A stretch of DNA of 50,616 nucleotides from Hassallia byssoidea VB512170 (GCF_000817785.2 NZ_JTCM02000045.1:1-50616); one strand, 5' to 3'. Shown: positions 34,004 to 43,621, counted from the first letter of the stretch. The notes: generated by a model from the letters alone, not told the origin. Numbers and translations: made by a program.

Positions 34004-35017
34004 TTATTTCAATCGCCAAATTTTGATAGTCTTGTCATCGCTAGCACTAACAAGAGTTTTGCCATCTGGGCTAAAACTGACGGAAATAACTGGAAGGGAA
34101 TGACCTCTAAGAGTGCCTATTTCTTCTTCCGTTGCTAGATTCCATAGTTTGATTGTCTTATCAGTACTAGCACTAACAAGGGTTTTGGCATCTGGGCTAA
34201 AACTGACGGAAATAACTCTGCCGGAATGCCCTTCAAGGGTGCGGATTTGCTCTTTGGTTGTCGGATTCCACAGTTTGATCGTGTTATCAACACTACCACT
34301 TGCAAGGGTTGTGCCATTTGGACTAATGGCGACGGAATGAACCCAGCCAGAATGCCCAGTGAGGGTGCGGATTTGCTCTTTGGTTGTCGGATTCCACAGT
34401 TTGATCGTGTTATCAGCACTACCACTTGCAAGGGTTGTGCCATTTGGACTGATGGCGACGGAAGTAACCGCGTTAGAATGCCCAGTGAGGGTGCGGATTT
34501 GCTCTCCTGTTGCCAGATTCCACAGTAGGATGGTGTGGTCAGAATTAGCACTAGCAAGGGTTTTGCCATCTAGGCTGAAGGCAACAGAAATAACCGCGAA
34601 AGAAAGCCCTGTGAGGGTGGAGATTTGCTCTCCTGTTGCGATATCCCACAGTTTGATGGTGCCGTCATCACTACCACTGGCAAGGGTTGTGCCATCTGGG
34701 CTTATGGCAATGGAATAAACCCCGCTAGAATGCCCGGTAAGGGTGCGGATTTGCTCTCCTGTTGCCAGATTCCACAGTTTGATAGTGTTGTCATTACTAC
34801 CACTGGCAAGGGTTGTGCCATCTGGGCTTATGGCTACCGAATAAACCCCGCTAGAATGCCCTGTGAGGGTTTTTTGTAATAAAATTCCGCTTGGTATGCT
34901 GGCAATTATAGATATTGGATTAGTTGGAAAAAAGCCATAACGAACATAGCCATATATTTGAGTTCCAACTACTGTAATAGCAGCACCCAGCAGAAATATT
35001 TTTCTTAAATTAAGCAT
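34004..35017 (-). CDS. WD40 repeat protein, seven blades, membrane-anchored
   Basis: From the ATG at 35017 the protein has 337 residues: one N-terminal hydrophobic segment (KIFLLGAAITVVGTQIYGYV), a short linker, then seven WD40 repeats of 42 residues filling the rest. Each repeat has the GHS...V.SVAISP.G.TLASGS.D.TIKLWN pattern, forming one closed propeller that mediates protein contacts. The DNA repeats of 126 bp are nearly identical in places (around 34.23-34.48 kb), suggesting recent internal duplication or gene conversion. In repeat 3 GHS is replaced by GLS. The partner is unknown. Confidence 0.88.
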   Translation of the reverse strand: MLNLRKIFLLGAAITVVGTQIYGYVRYGFFPTNPISIIASIPSGILLQKTLTGHSSGVYSVAISPDGTTLASGSNDNTIKLWNLATGEQIRTLTGHSSGVYSIAISPDGTTLASGSDDGTIKLWDIATGEQISTLTGLSFAVISVAFSLDGKTLASANSDHTILLWNLATGEQIRTLTGHSNAVTSVAISPNGTTLASGSADNTIKLWNPTTKEQIRTLTGHSGWVHSVAISPNGTTLASGSVDNTIKLWNPTTKEQIRTLEGHSGRVISVSFSPDAKTLVSASTDKTIKLWNLATEEEIGTLRGHSLPVISVSFSPDGKTLVSASDDKTIKIWRLK

Positions 35018-35179
35018 GACTGTATATTTACTGGCAGATGGAAGTATTATCAAGCATTTACTAGGATTTTTCAGTAAAACTACTGTTTATTTTTCTTTCT
35101 TAATTACTTCGCTGGTCTCGGTTATGTTGCTTTTATCACAGTAAATCTGTTTGTATCACAACTTACTACCTTAGAGTAG

Positions 35180-35300
35180 GAAGAGAATAAGAGAATAAGC
35201 TATAACTCTGCGCTCCTCTGCGTTTACCTCTGCGCGACGGCAGTCGCTACAACGGGGGGAACCCCCGCAACGCGCTGCCTCCCCTCTGCGTTGAAAAACT
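35180..35300. repeat. Dispersed ctctgcg / cgctacaacgggg repeat
   Basis: ctctgcgctcctctgcg-type repeats followed by cagtcgctacaacggggg and caacgcgctgcc, the same family as at 16615-16700. Non-coding spacer between the hydrolase and WD40 genes. Confidence 0.65.
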
Positions 35301-35312
35301 TATGTCTTGACT

Positions 35313-36320
35313 TCACTTATAACCATCAATAATCATTTTCTCATCCATCACTGCCACCAAAACTGACAAATCTGGAGTAACTCTTTCACCTAAATCTAAT
35401 TCACTCACAGCAGCCTCAAAAGTTTTTCCTTGAAGTATCAAATAACCCACTTTTATCAATTCATTCCAAGTTATATCGCTTTCCACATAAGCTTTAACTA
35501 AAGTAATCAGCAAGTCTTGATATTTATTACCCTCAGCTTTAGTCATCATAGTATGGGGAATTTCTAGAGTTTTATCAAAGCGGTGATACCATGATGGCTG
35601 CTGTTTTAATACAGATTCAAATAAAATCTTTATTTCATGGTGGTTGATAGCGCGATCGCTTTCACTATAAATCACAAACATCGGCACTGTTGACTCTTTT
35701 TCCACGCGCGACAAAATCTCTTTACCCATATCCAAAAATATCCTAAATGCTGGAATCAAAAAGCCATTATAACCAAAGTTACCGGAATTATCTTTATTTA
35801 ACCATTCGTAATAAATAGGCAGCACTTCTACTAAAAAATCTACTACTGCATTATTACTACCAAGAGATGGCGCAAATAATAAACTTCGCTCAATTTCTTG
35901 GGGACGTTCTAGTGCTAACCAAGCTGCTAAATTTGCCCCAGTAGATAATCCGCCGACTATTACTTTATCTCCTAACTTTTGAGCAACTTCCAACCAAGAA
36001 AAAGCAAATTGTTGATAAATTTCGATTTCACTTGGCAAAGGAGGTGGATTATCCTTGTCCCATTTTCCTGCGACTCCATGACCGGGCTGCAATGGAACTA
36101 AAACATTATAACCTGCTTCAAATAATGCTTTTCCTAGTGGCTCAAATTGATAAGGACCCGCTGTAAATCCGTGGAAGAAAAGGCAAATTTTGGCAGTAGG
36201 TTCGGGGTGAAAAAAGAATTTGGGACGGCAAGCTTCGTTTTTTATTGGTAAAGTATTCTCAAGCTTTTTAGCTTGCTGGATGATGGCTGCTGTTATGGTC
36301 GAATAGTCAGACATATTCAT
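35313..36320 (-). CDS. Alpha/beta hydrolase
   Basis: Serine hydrolase of the lysophospholipase/carboxylesterase type, 335 residues. The oxyanion region is FFHGFTAGPYQFEPL near 48-62, the nucleophile elbow GLSTGA at about 120-125, the likely catalytic Asp in YSESDRAI and His in IPHTMM. The N-terminus lacks a signal peptide, so the enzyme is probably cytoplasmic. A 60-residue C-terminal extension follows the His. An ATG at 36314 (MSDYS) is an alternative start. The substrate is unknown. Confidence 0.85.
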   Translation of the reverse strand: MNMSDYSTITAAIIQQAKKLENTLPIKNEACRPKFFFHPEPTAKICLFFHGFTAGPYQFEPLGKALFEAGYNVLVPLQPGHGVAGKWDKDNPPPLPSEIEIYQQFAFSWLEVAQKLGDKVIVGGLSTGANLAAWLALERPQEIERSLLFAPSLGSNNAVVDFLVEVLPIYYEWLNKDNSGNFGYNGFLIPAFRIFLDMGKEILSRVEKESTVPMFVIYSESDRAINHHEIKILFESVLKQQPSWYHRFDKTLEIPHTMMTKAEGNKYQDLLITLVKAYVESDITWNELIKVGYLILQGKTFEAAVSELDLGERVTPDLSVLVAVMDEKMIIDGYK

Positions 36321-36544
36321 TTATACAGAATTCGTTCTATTTTAAGTAACAACCACAACTTACTTAAATCTGTTATTGGACGGATAATGGCGATCGCATG
36401 ATTCCAAACGCCCCTAGCAACCCTAAAAAGCAGCGTTTCCCCCTTTCCCCCTTTCCCCCTTCCCCTTATGATGTTATGGCGTTACCAAAGCCAAGTTAAA
36501 CTAGGTCTGGTGACAGCCGCTCCACCGTTCGTTGTGAGGCTTTT

Positions 36545-37102
36545 ATGGGAGCTAATCTGCAACAGATTGCCAAATACCTAGACAAACTTGGTTGGGATTA
36601 CCGTCTTGATGACGAAGAAGACCGTATTATCACAGGTGTGGAAGCAGAAAATTTAGAGGATTTTCTGATTGTTGTCCAGTTGGATGAAGAGGGAAAATTT
36701 TTCCGGGTATTTGCCCCTCAAGTTCTTCAGGGAGTGAAAGACCATCCTTATAAAGGAGCTATCCTCCAAACGATGCTTGCTATTTCCTGGGAAACAAAAA
36801 TGCTTCAATGGGAGTATGACCCATCTGATGGCGAAATCCGGGCGATTATTGAGTTTCCCCTAGAAGACTCAATTCTTACCGAAAAACAATTTAACCGTTG
36901 TCTTTCCGGTTTAATTCAAATTGTCGATAGCGTTGCCATCCCGCGCTTGCAACAAGTAATGGTAACAGGACAAGATCCTGGAAATGTGGAACTCGGCGAA
37001 AGACTATTGCTGAGTATTCAAGAAGAAGCTCCAGGATTACTAGAACTTCTGGAGAAGGCAATGGAAGCACGGAAAAAACGCGGAAGTTTTCCTAACGAGT
37101 GA
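36545..37102 (+). CDS. YbjN domain protein
   Basis: The 185-residue cytoplasmic protein has a fold like type III secretion chaperones. The core pattern is LQQIAKYLDKLGWDYRLDDE, DFLIVVQLDEEGKFFRVFAP, then LAISWETKMLQWEYDPSDGE and EFPLEDSILTEKQF. The C-terminus is helical and charged. YbjN homologues occur in nearly all cyanobacteria; a general regulatory role has been suggested elsewhere, but function here is unknown. It precedes the DUF3318 gene by 78 bases on the same strand. Confidence 0.85.
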   Translation: MGANLQQIAKYLDKLGWDYRLDDEEDRIITGVEAENLEDFLIVVQLDEEGKFFRVFAPQVLQGVKDHPYKGAILQTMLAISWETKMLQWEYDPSDGEIRAIIEFPLEDSILTEKQFNRCLSGLIQIVDSVAIPRLQQVMVTGQDPGNVELGERLLLSIQEEAPGLLELLEKAMEARKKRGSFPNE

Positions 37103-37180
37103 GGCGAATTATCACTCTTTATAGCTATACTCCAAAGTGATACCCTCACTATATACTGAATTTTTCTAGGGCTGGATTTT

Positions 37181-37825
37181 ATGACATCCTATGCAACCTC
37201 CTCTGCCAAAGCGGAAATGAGTGAACTTCGGCGGTTGAAAAACTTACTACCACCAGAATTGCAGAGCTGGGTAACGGTTGAAGGCACAACTGAGGTTAAT
37301 CCACCCCTGGTCCGCTGCGAAGAAATTGGCAAAGACCAGGTAGAAATCCAAATTGACCTGGTGAAATGGGATGCGCTCGCAATGGATCAGCGTAACCTAC
37401 TTTTTTGGCACGAAGTCGCCCGCGTGCAAAATGACACGATCCCCAAAGATGGATGGGAAATGGCGGCTCTAGCGATTGGTTTAGGAGGTGCTGTCGGTGA
37501 ATTGTGGGTGCAGGATGGATTGCTGCTGGTGTTAGCCTTGGCTCTTTGTGGCGTTTCTGGCTGGCGATTATATCAAAAGAATAATGGCGAAAAGCAAATA
37601 AGAGAACTGATCGACGCAGATGAAAAAGCGATCGCACTAGCAACTCGCTTCGGTTACAGTCTCCCCAACGCTTACAAAAGTCTCGGCAGCGCTTTAAAAA
37701 CCCTAATTGACAACACTGCCAGCAAGCGCGAACGCTCTAAATACGAAGGACGCCTCTCTGCACTCAAACGCAGCGCTAATAAAGCAAAAGCCAAATCTAA
37801 GACTATTGATGATGGGGCAATGTAG
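37181..37825 (+). CDS. DUF3318 family protein
   Basis: The 214-residue cyanobacterial protein has conserved blocks SELRRLKNLLPPELQSWV at about 14-31, the FWHEVARVQNDTIPKDGWEM block (which contains an HEVAR metalloprotease-like motif), then one or two hydrophobic segments (ALAIGLGGAVGELWV, LLLVLALALCGVSGWRLY) and a basic C-terminus rich in K, S and R. The HE pair resembles the first half of a zinc site, but no second motif is seen. Function unknown. Confidence 0.88.
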   Translation: MTSYATSSAKAEMSELRRLKNLLPPELQSWVTVEGTTEVNPPLVRCEEIGKDQVEIQIDLVKWDALAMDQRNLLFWHEVARVQNDTIPKDGWEMAALAIGLGGAVGELWVQDGLLLVLALALCGVSGWRLYQKNNGEKQIRELIDADEKAIALATRFGYSLPNAYKSLGSALKTLIDNTASKRERSKYEGRLSALKRSANKAKAKSKTIDDGAM

Positions 37826-37997
37826 GACAAGGGGACAAGGGGACAAGGGGACAAGGGGACAAGGAGGACAAGGAGGACAAGGAGGACAAGGAGGACAAGG
37901 AGGCAGGAGGCAGGGGGCAGGGGGCAGGGAGCAGGGGGAGTTTGTCTCTCCATCCCCCCATCCCCCCCTCTCCTTGTCTCCTTGTCTCCTTGTCTCC
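37825..37997. repeat. ggacaag tandem array with inverted partner
   Basis: About ten 8-9-bp units (gacaagggg, then gacaaggag) directly after the DUF3318 stop, then ggcaggggg units. The array ends in ccttgtctcc units of opposite sense. The two halves are complementary and could pair in RNA between the convergent DUF3318 and phytase-like genes. Same family as at 1.1 kb and 28.2 kb. Confidence 0.8.
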
Positions 37998-38011
37998 CCA
38001 TTCCCTCTTAC

Positions 38012-39541
38012 CTAAGAACGCCGTTTCAGCCAAAAGCCACTCAAACCTAGCAGCATTATCCCAACAGTTGCCGTTGGTTCTGGTACTTTCTTAGATGGTG
38101 GAATAAAGTTGCCTAATTCAGCGGCAGTCACTTTAAATGAATAAAGGTAGCCAGGAATCAACTTTTGACCTGGAGGACAGCCTTTGTCGATGGGTATGCG
38201 GCTAACGCTAGTGCCATTGCTGTTACTGCAAATATCATACTGAGTTGGCTGATCGTCAATTTGCGTCACGCTGTAATCATTATCAGTGCCAATTAGCAGC
38301 GCGTAGGAACCATCTTTAAGTTGTGGACCGATCGCTAGTCCTTCCATTTTTTCTGCTATCTTTGTCCAATCTCCCGGATTATCTGGACTCAAAGCTTTCG
38401 CAATATCCAAAAATAGCGATTTGTTCACGGGATTGATTCCCGCTAGCAAAGTATTAGTATTTGCCAGACTGATACCGCTAACATCGGTTGCATCGGTCAG
38501 GTTAATCTTGTATACACGCTTGCTAGCAACAGGCTGTGGTGTTGTCGATGAATTTTCAGTTAAACCTAGTAGTGCGTCTACCCCAAACCCGCGATTATCT
38601 CGTTCTAGTACTAAAAATTCTTTGTCATTCAAAGCTGTAATTGCACTGATCCCAATATTGCGACCTTGGGAATTTGCCCCAAAATCATCATCAGTTCCGG
38701 GAATGCGATCGTTAATATCTGCCAAACTTTCTAATTGATAAATGTACTGAGCAGTACTTTTACCTGTTTTCGTATCAAATTCTACTAATCTTATATTGCG
38801 ACTGCGCCGACCATCTGGCGAACCTTCATTTACCAAGGGGTCTTGCAGCAATGTATATAGTTTGCTGCCATCTGGACTAAGAGTCAATCCTTCAAATCCT
38901 CGGTTATCTTGACGACCGGTGGTAATGGTTGGACGACCATCAACATAGTTAATTGTCCCATCACTCTGTTTGGGAATTATATTTTCTGGAGTTGCAAATG
39001 CCCGGAGAAATGAGCCTGTAGGACTGAATTCGTAAACAGACGGACCATATTCATCAGAGACGTAGAAGTTGCCGTTAGAAGCGACAGCAAACCCCTCTGA
39101 GTCAAAACTAAGACCAAGAGATGCTTTATTGCCGTTAGGTAATAAATCAGGCTTCAAGCCGTTGAAGTTTTGACCATCCTTGGTGAAAAGAATAGTGTCT
39201 AATAATTTAAAGTTAGCGATCGCCCCCGTTTTTGAGTCAACATCCAAAGAAAATTTCTCTCCTCGCGGATTGTAGTCAATTACACCGCCACCCGGACCGC
39301 GATCGCTTAAACCGTAATAAACGTTTTGGTAGCGATCGTAGTAGAGATCCGAGAAAAATCCCAAACGGTTGGCGTTAGCACCATTACCAAGAGAAGAATA
39401 TAAATCCGTACTTTCACTCCCGATTGTCAGAGTATTGGTCAGAGAAAGACCGTAGGCTGATGTTGCATACCCCGTAATACTAGCTGCACAGACCATCACC
39501 GAACAGCTTAATACGGAAAGCCAATGTTTTGCTTTCATCAT
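38012..39541 (-). CDS. Phytase-like esterase with PEP-CTERM anchor
   Basis: Exported protein of 509 residues from the ATG at 39541 (or 520 from 39574). It has an N-terminal signal peptide (KAKHWLSVLSCSVMVCAASI). The esterase-like phytase domain spans about 45-475, with GLGFFSDLYYDRY / FYGLSDRGPGGG near its start, FEGLTLSPDGSKLYTLLQDP in the middle and KMEGLAIGPQLKDGSYALL near its end. The C-terminus is a PEP-CTERM signal: VPEPTATVGIMLLGLSGFWL followed by KRRS. PEP-CTERM proteins are sorted by exosortase to the cell surface or matrix. A beta-propeller hydrolase of phosphate or sugar esters is expected; the substrate is unknown. Confidence 0.88.
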   Translation of the reverse strand: MMKAKHWLSVLSCSVMVCAASITGYATSAYGLSLTNTLTIGSESTDLYSSLGNGANANRLGFFSDLYYDRYQNVYYGLSDRGPGGGVIDYNPRGEKFSLDVDSKTGAIANFKLLDTILFTKDGQNFNGLKPDLLPNGNKASLGLSFDSEGFAVASNGNFYVSDEYGPSVYEFSPTGSFLRAFATPENIIPKQSDGTINYVDGRPTITTGRQDNRGFEGLTLSPDGSKLYTLLQDPLVNEGSPDGRRSRNIRLVEFDTKTGKSTAQYIYQLESLADINDRIPGTDDDFGANSQGRNIGISAITALNDKEFLVLERDNRGFGVDALLGLTENSSTTPQPVASKRVYKINLTDATDVSGISLANTNTLLAGINPVNKSLFLDIAKALSPDNPGDWTKIAEKMEGLAIGPQLKDGSYALLIGTDNDYSVTQIDDQPTQYDICSNSNGTSVSRIPIDKGCPPGQKLIPGYLYSFKVTAAELGNFIPPSKKVPEPTATVGIMLLGLSGFWLKRRS

Positions 39542-39894
39542 GGCTAAGACCCAAATAATCACCTTTCTCAGCATCTGACTTTGGTATTAAGAACAGATTA
39601 ACCGTAAAAGTATGTACTGATTTTGACGCCAAAAATTCATCAAATTTATTTTTTGCTTGATGATAGCTTTACAAAACTGTTTGGGGGAGCGTGGATGATA
39701 GTTATTAGTTAGTGGCTAACAACTAATAGGTAAACCAGTGCTGGAGCGGATTTGAGGTAAAAATTATCTGAAAAATAAGGCATGAAGAAGTGGTTCGCCC
39801 CAAGTCTTGCTAATGTTATCGTGTAGACAAGGTAGATTTTGCAGCTCAACCTATTCTATTAAAATGGGTAGTGAGACAGGATTCTTTGTGAATT
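39542..39894. other. Intergenic region
   Basis: About 350 AT-rich bases between the divergent promoter side of the PEP-CTERM gene and the queE fragment. No gene, repeat or RNA recognised beyond short self-complementary stretches near 39708-39730. Confidence 0.4.
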
Positions 39895-40101
39895 TCACTC
39901 ATCACGTAATCCAGGCGATCGCTCTATCCGACAAATCAAGGGTGCATTCCAAGTGTGAGCGCTATCACAAAAGTGACAGTGCGAATCACAAAGAGCAAAC
40001 CGAATAAAAATTTGACGTGTTCCCACATTTAGTCCTTCTTCTTGAATGGCACAAAAGACCTCGACCAGGCGTGCGGTTGGTGTAACAGTATTAGCAGTCA
40101 T
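39895..40101 (-). pseudogene. queE: N-terminal fragment of queE (7-carboxy-7-deazaguanine synthase)
   Basis: The 68 codons read TARLVEVFCAIQEEGLNVGT, then RQIFIRFALCDSHCHFCDSA and HTWNAP. This is the QueE N-terminus with its radical-SAM C-x3-C-x2-C (CDSHCHFC). The family substrate loop SIQGEG is changed to AIQEEG. The frame stops at RSPGLRDE, far short of the ~200-220 residues needed, and no continuation is visible downstream. QueE makes a precursor of queuosine and related deazapurines; this copy cannot be active. A complete queE presumably exists elsewhere. Confidence 0.82.
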
Positions 40102-40322
40102 TCGATGATAGCAACGCCTACTCGTCGCGCCGACACAACAACAAGGATGTTTTTTAGCTTTTTGTTATATTGTGAATCGTCGCAGACGATATTCAATTTC
40201 ACACTAAGCTACTAGCAATTAACTTTGATTCCTATTGGTTAAGCACGATAGTTCGGTTATTCGCTAAGACAAAACACTGTTTGGCAGATTACATTTATAA
40301 GGCAACGAAAGTGCAGAGCTTC

Positions 40323-41318
40323 ATGACTAGCCAACCCAAAGAGGTGGATTTTCCGGTTACTTCCCTAAACGACACGGCTATAGTGCAGATACCCGCACGG
40401 TTGAGCGTGCTTGAGGCTGTAACCTTTAAGCAAACCTGCCAAGAGTTAATCGAGGTAAATTCCCATCCCAAGCAAATAATTATTGACTTCCACCAAACTA
40501 CTTTTATGGACAGTAGTGGTTTAGGTGCCCTCGTCAGTAATTTGAAAACCGCTCAGGAAAAAGGAATCGCTCTTACACTGCAAAACGTTACCCCTCAGGT
40601 AATGGCAGTGCTTAACCTCACAGGACTGGATCAGGTTTTTTCGATTGAGTCTCTTGGAGACACACCCCCAAGAGAACCCCAAAAGTTGGGTGAGCAGTTA
40701 CCGACTACTCATCCAAGCGTGCGCTCTTGGATGAAACGGGTTATAGATGTTATCGGGTCATTGGTAGGTTTAGTAATTACGGCAGTTTTATTTATTCCCA
40801 TAGCCACTGCCATTCAAATCAACGATCCCGGTCCGATTTTCTTTAAGCAAACCCGCTGTGGTTGGATGGGTAAACGTTTTCAGATTTGGAAATTCCGCTC
40901 GATGTGTGTCGATGCAGAAGCGAAGAAAGCTCAAGTCAAAAATCAAGTCGAAGGTGCTTTCTTTAAGAATGACAACGACCCAAGAATTACACGCGTAGGG
41001 CGCTTTTTGCGGCGAACCAGTTTGGATGAACTCCCCCAATTTTGGAACGTCCTCAAAGGAGAAATGAGTTTAGTTGGCACCAGACCACCCACACCCGATG
41101 AGGTGGAACGCTATGAAGTACCGGAGTGGCAACGTTTGGATGTTAAACCCGGTATGACCGGAGAATGGCAAGTAAATGGGCGCTCTGCTGTACGTAGTTT
41201 TGAGGATGTAATTCGCTTAGATTTGCAGTATCAAAAAAACTGGAGCTTAGTATACGATTTAAAACTGATTTTCAAAACGGTAGCCGTCCTCTTTAATAGA
41301 AATAGTGGTGCTGTTTAG
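40323..41318 (+). CDS. STAS domain fused to a polyprenyl-phosphate sugar transferase
   Basis: Two-part protein of 331 residues from the ATG at 40323 (frame open to a TTG at 40281). Residues about 10-110 form a STAS (anti-anti-sigma) domain with the phospho-acceptor motif FMDSSGLGAL (Ser64 or Ser65). Residues about 137-331 form a WbaP/PglC-type initiating sugar transferase: one hydrophobic helix (RVIDVIGSLVGLVITAVLF), DPGPIFFKQTRCGWMGKRF, RRTSLDELPQFWNVLKGEMS, LVGTRPPTPDEVERY, and KPGMTGEWQVNGRS. The enzyme would load the first sugar-phosphate onto undecaprenyl phosphate. The STAS half suggests phosphorylation-dependent control. Confidence 0.9.
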   Translation: MTSQPKEVDFPVTSLNDTAIVQIPARLSVLEAVTFKQTCQELIEVNSHPKQIIIDFHQTTFMDSSGLGALVSNLKTAQEKGIALTLQNVTPQVMAVLNLTGLDQVFSIESLGDTPPREPQKLGEQLPTTHPSVRSWMKRVIDVIGSLVGLVITAVLFIPIATAIQINDPGPIFFKQTRCGWMGKRFQIWKFRSMCVDAEAKKAQVKNQVEGAFFKNDNDPRITRVGRFLRRTSLDELPQFWNVLKGEMSLVGTRPPTPDEVERYEVPEWQRLDVKPGMTGEWQVNGRSAVRSFEDVIRLDLQYQKNWSLVYDLKLIFKTVAVLFNRNSGAV

Positions 41319-42320
41319 CCAATTACCCAAATTAGTGCAACAGGAATGAGCGCAATCGACAAAGTGTAAGTAGCGGTAATTCATGAATTACCACTACTGT
41401 ATAATAGACTTTTCAATTATTTTTGCGCTTATTCCTATGCAAGAAAGAAGGACAGTTTCACCAAAGCACGCAAGTGTCCTATTCTTGTCTTTTAACCTAG
41501 AGCAATATGACTTTTGACTTTTGACTAATTCAGAATCCCGGTTTCTTAAAGAAACCGGGATTCTCGTTTATTTGAGAAACCGGGATTCTCGTTTTTACCC
41601 GCCTTACGCAAAACATCTGCCAAAATAAAGATTTTAAAAGTTATTTGAGTAGATTTACATAAATTTTTGTAACCATACGAGTGCGTAGACGCAAAGCGGT
41701 GAAGCAGCGCGGTCTTGGGGAGCCAGTGCGTTGGACGGGTCTCCCGGCTTGAAGCATCTGGCGTGGTTTCCCCCATGAGCGACTGCACCAAGCCGAAGGG
41801 CTTGTCGATAGACATCGCCTTCATACTCCCAATAGTCTTTTTGAAAAAACCCCTAGCGATTAAGCAACAGAACCCGCAAAGCGATGGTTTGTATGTTGCC
41901 AATGTATTTTCTCTTTAAAAATGCCTCCAGCAAAGCTGCTGGCACACAATTTGCAATATTTTTTAAGTTCTACTATCTCAATTTTTAAGTCAGAAATTGA
42001 TTAAAAACCGTGGCAATACCGCTATTGTTAGCAAAATCTGCCGTGTCTCGTGTCCTATTAAACTAATAATTATACGGTTTTTACGTAAACTGAGAATAAA
42101 AATATATACTTAAAAAATTAATCAAATAGTAAAAAAAACATCATGTATTAACTCAGCACATGCTATCAAATTTTACTCAATCTTCAACGACTAATCACTG
42201 ACATCAAGAGATTTTAAAGCCAAAATGAAAACATAAGTGCTACGCAAGTGCGAAACGATTTTGCTAGCAAGTGTTGTCATTAATTGAACAAAAAACTGGG
42301 GTCATTCTGAATAATTTTTT
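41319..42320. other. 1-kb intergenic region with dispersed repeats
   Basis: Holds a palindrome agtagcggtaattcatgaa (start 41369) that could end the transferase transcript. It also has the repeat gaatcccggtttc/gaaaccgggattc (41533-41563) with a second half-copy to 41593. A GC-rich repeat at about 41690-41790 is related to that at 16615. The frame 41546-41902 on the minus strand is repeat-derived and not called. The last 400 bases are AT-rich and probably hold the GT4 promoter. Confidence 0.6.
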
Positions 42321-43592
42321 ATGCGAATTTTAATTTACTCCTACAACTACTATCCAGAACCAATTGGTATTGCCCCTCTAATGACTGAATTAGCAGAGGG
42401 ACTAGTCAAACGCGGGCATGAAGTACGCGTAGTTACTGCTATGCCTAACTACCCTGAACGTCAAATATACGAAGGCTATCGGGGCAAGTTATATCTTAAT
42501 GAATATAAAAATGGCGTTCAAATCCAACGCAGTTATGTTTGGATTCGTCCTCAACCCAACTTGCTAGATCGAGTGTTGCTAGATGCTAGCTTCGTTGTCT
42601 CCAGTTTTTTGCCCGCGCTTTTTGGCTGGCGTCCAGATGTAATTCTCTCCACGTCACCATCTTTACCGGTTTGCATCCCAACTACCCTTTTAGGATGGCT
42701 GCATGATTGCCCGGTAGTGTTAAATCTTCAAGATATATTACCCGAAGCGGCTGTTCACGTCGGTTTACTCAAAAATAAATTTCTCATCCAGGTTTTTGCC
42801 ACTTTAGAAAAATTTGCTTACCGCACTGCAACAAAAATTAGCGTCATCGCCGATGGTTTTGTAGACAATTTGCGTTCTAAAGGTGTACCTGCTAACAAAA
42901 TTGTGCAAATTCCTAACTGGGTTGATGTTAATTTTATCCGCCCTTTGCCGAAAGAAAATAACGCTTTTCGTGCCGCACATAACCTAGATGGCAAATTTGT
43001 GGTGCTGTATTCGGGAAATATTGCCCTCACCCAAGGCTTAGAAACTGTTGTCAAAGCTGCTGCTGCGTTGCGCGATGTTCCAGATATTGCTTTTGTGATT
43101 GTGGGTGAGGCAAAAGGTTTGCAGCGATTGCAACAAGAATGTCAAGATATCGGTGCAGATAACGTTTTGCTACTGCCTTTTCAACCCCGCGAAAAGCTGC
43201 CAGAAATGTTAGCAGCTGCTGATGTCGGTTTGGTGGTGCAAAAGAAAAATGTTATATCCTTCAATATGCCATCAAAAATTCAAGTGCTACTTGCCAGCGG
43301 TCGGGCGTTAGTCGCATCTGTACCCGATAATGGTACAGCAGCAAGAGCCATCAGACAAAGCGGCGGGGGTGTTGTGGTGACTCCAGAAGACTCGCAAGCG
43401 TTAGCAGCGGCAGTTTTAGACTTGTACCAAAATCCAGAAAAAGTTAAAACTCTCGGTTATAACAGTCGCCAATTTGCGATTGAGCAATATTCGTTTGACC
43501 AAGCCTTAAATAATTATGAGTTGTTGTGTTACTCAGTCAAGGCACAGACTCCAGTTATTGAGTCTACGGTAGTGTCAAAACAGGAAGTGTAA
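42321..43592 (+). CDS. WcaI-like glycosyltransferase family 4
   Basis: GT-B retaining glycosyltransferase of 423 residues, close to the colanic-acid WcaI type. N-terminal half: RILIYSYNYYPEPIGIAPLM, HEVRVVTAMPNYPE, DVILSTSPSLP, VLNLQDILPEAAVHVGLL. C-terminal Rossmann half: VVLYSGNIALTQGLETVVKA near 235-255, and the donor-binding region MLAAADVGLVVQKKNVISFN with PSKIQVLLASGRALVASVP. It probably adds a sugar during exopolysaccharide assembly, consistent with the STAS-sugar transferase gene 1 kb upstream. No other cluster genes lie in between. Confidence 0.9.
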   Translation: MRILIYSYNYYPEPIGIAPLMTELAEGLVKRGHEVRVVTAMPNYPERQIYEGYRGKLYLNEYKNGVQIQRSYVWIRPQPNLLDRVLLDASFVVSSFLPALFGWRPDVILSTSPSLPVCIPTTLLGWLHDCPVVLNLQDILPEAAVHVGLLKNKFLIQVFATLEKFAYRTATKISVIADGFVDNLRSKGVPANKIVQIPNWVDVNFIRPLPKENNAFRAAHNLDGKFVVLYSGNIALTQGLETVVKAAAALRDVPDIAFVIVGEAKGLQRLQQECQDIGADNVLLLPFQPREKLPEMLAAADVGLVVQKKNVISFNMPSKIQVLLASGRALVASVPDNGTAARAIRQSGGGVVVTPEDSQALAAAVLDLYQNPEKVKTLGYNSRQFAIEQYSFDQALNNYELLCYSVKAQTPVIESTVVSKQEV

Positions 43593-43621
43593 TCTATAGT
43601 ACCATTAGATTAAAATCGCAC

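Noticed and set aside
34113-34879. Several open frames antisense to the WD40 gene
   Set aside because: They mirror the periodic WD40 coding repeats and have repetitive, non-natural composition.
37672-38033. Frames over the ggacaag array near the DUF3318 gene
   Set aside because: Low-complexity translations (LLVLLVLL, GQGGQGG) of tandem repeats.
41546-41902. 118-codon minus-strand frame downstream of the sugar transferase
   Set aside because: It is composed of dispersed hairpin and GC-rich repeats found elsewhere in the window.
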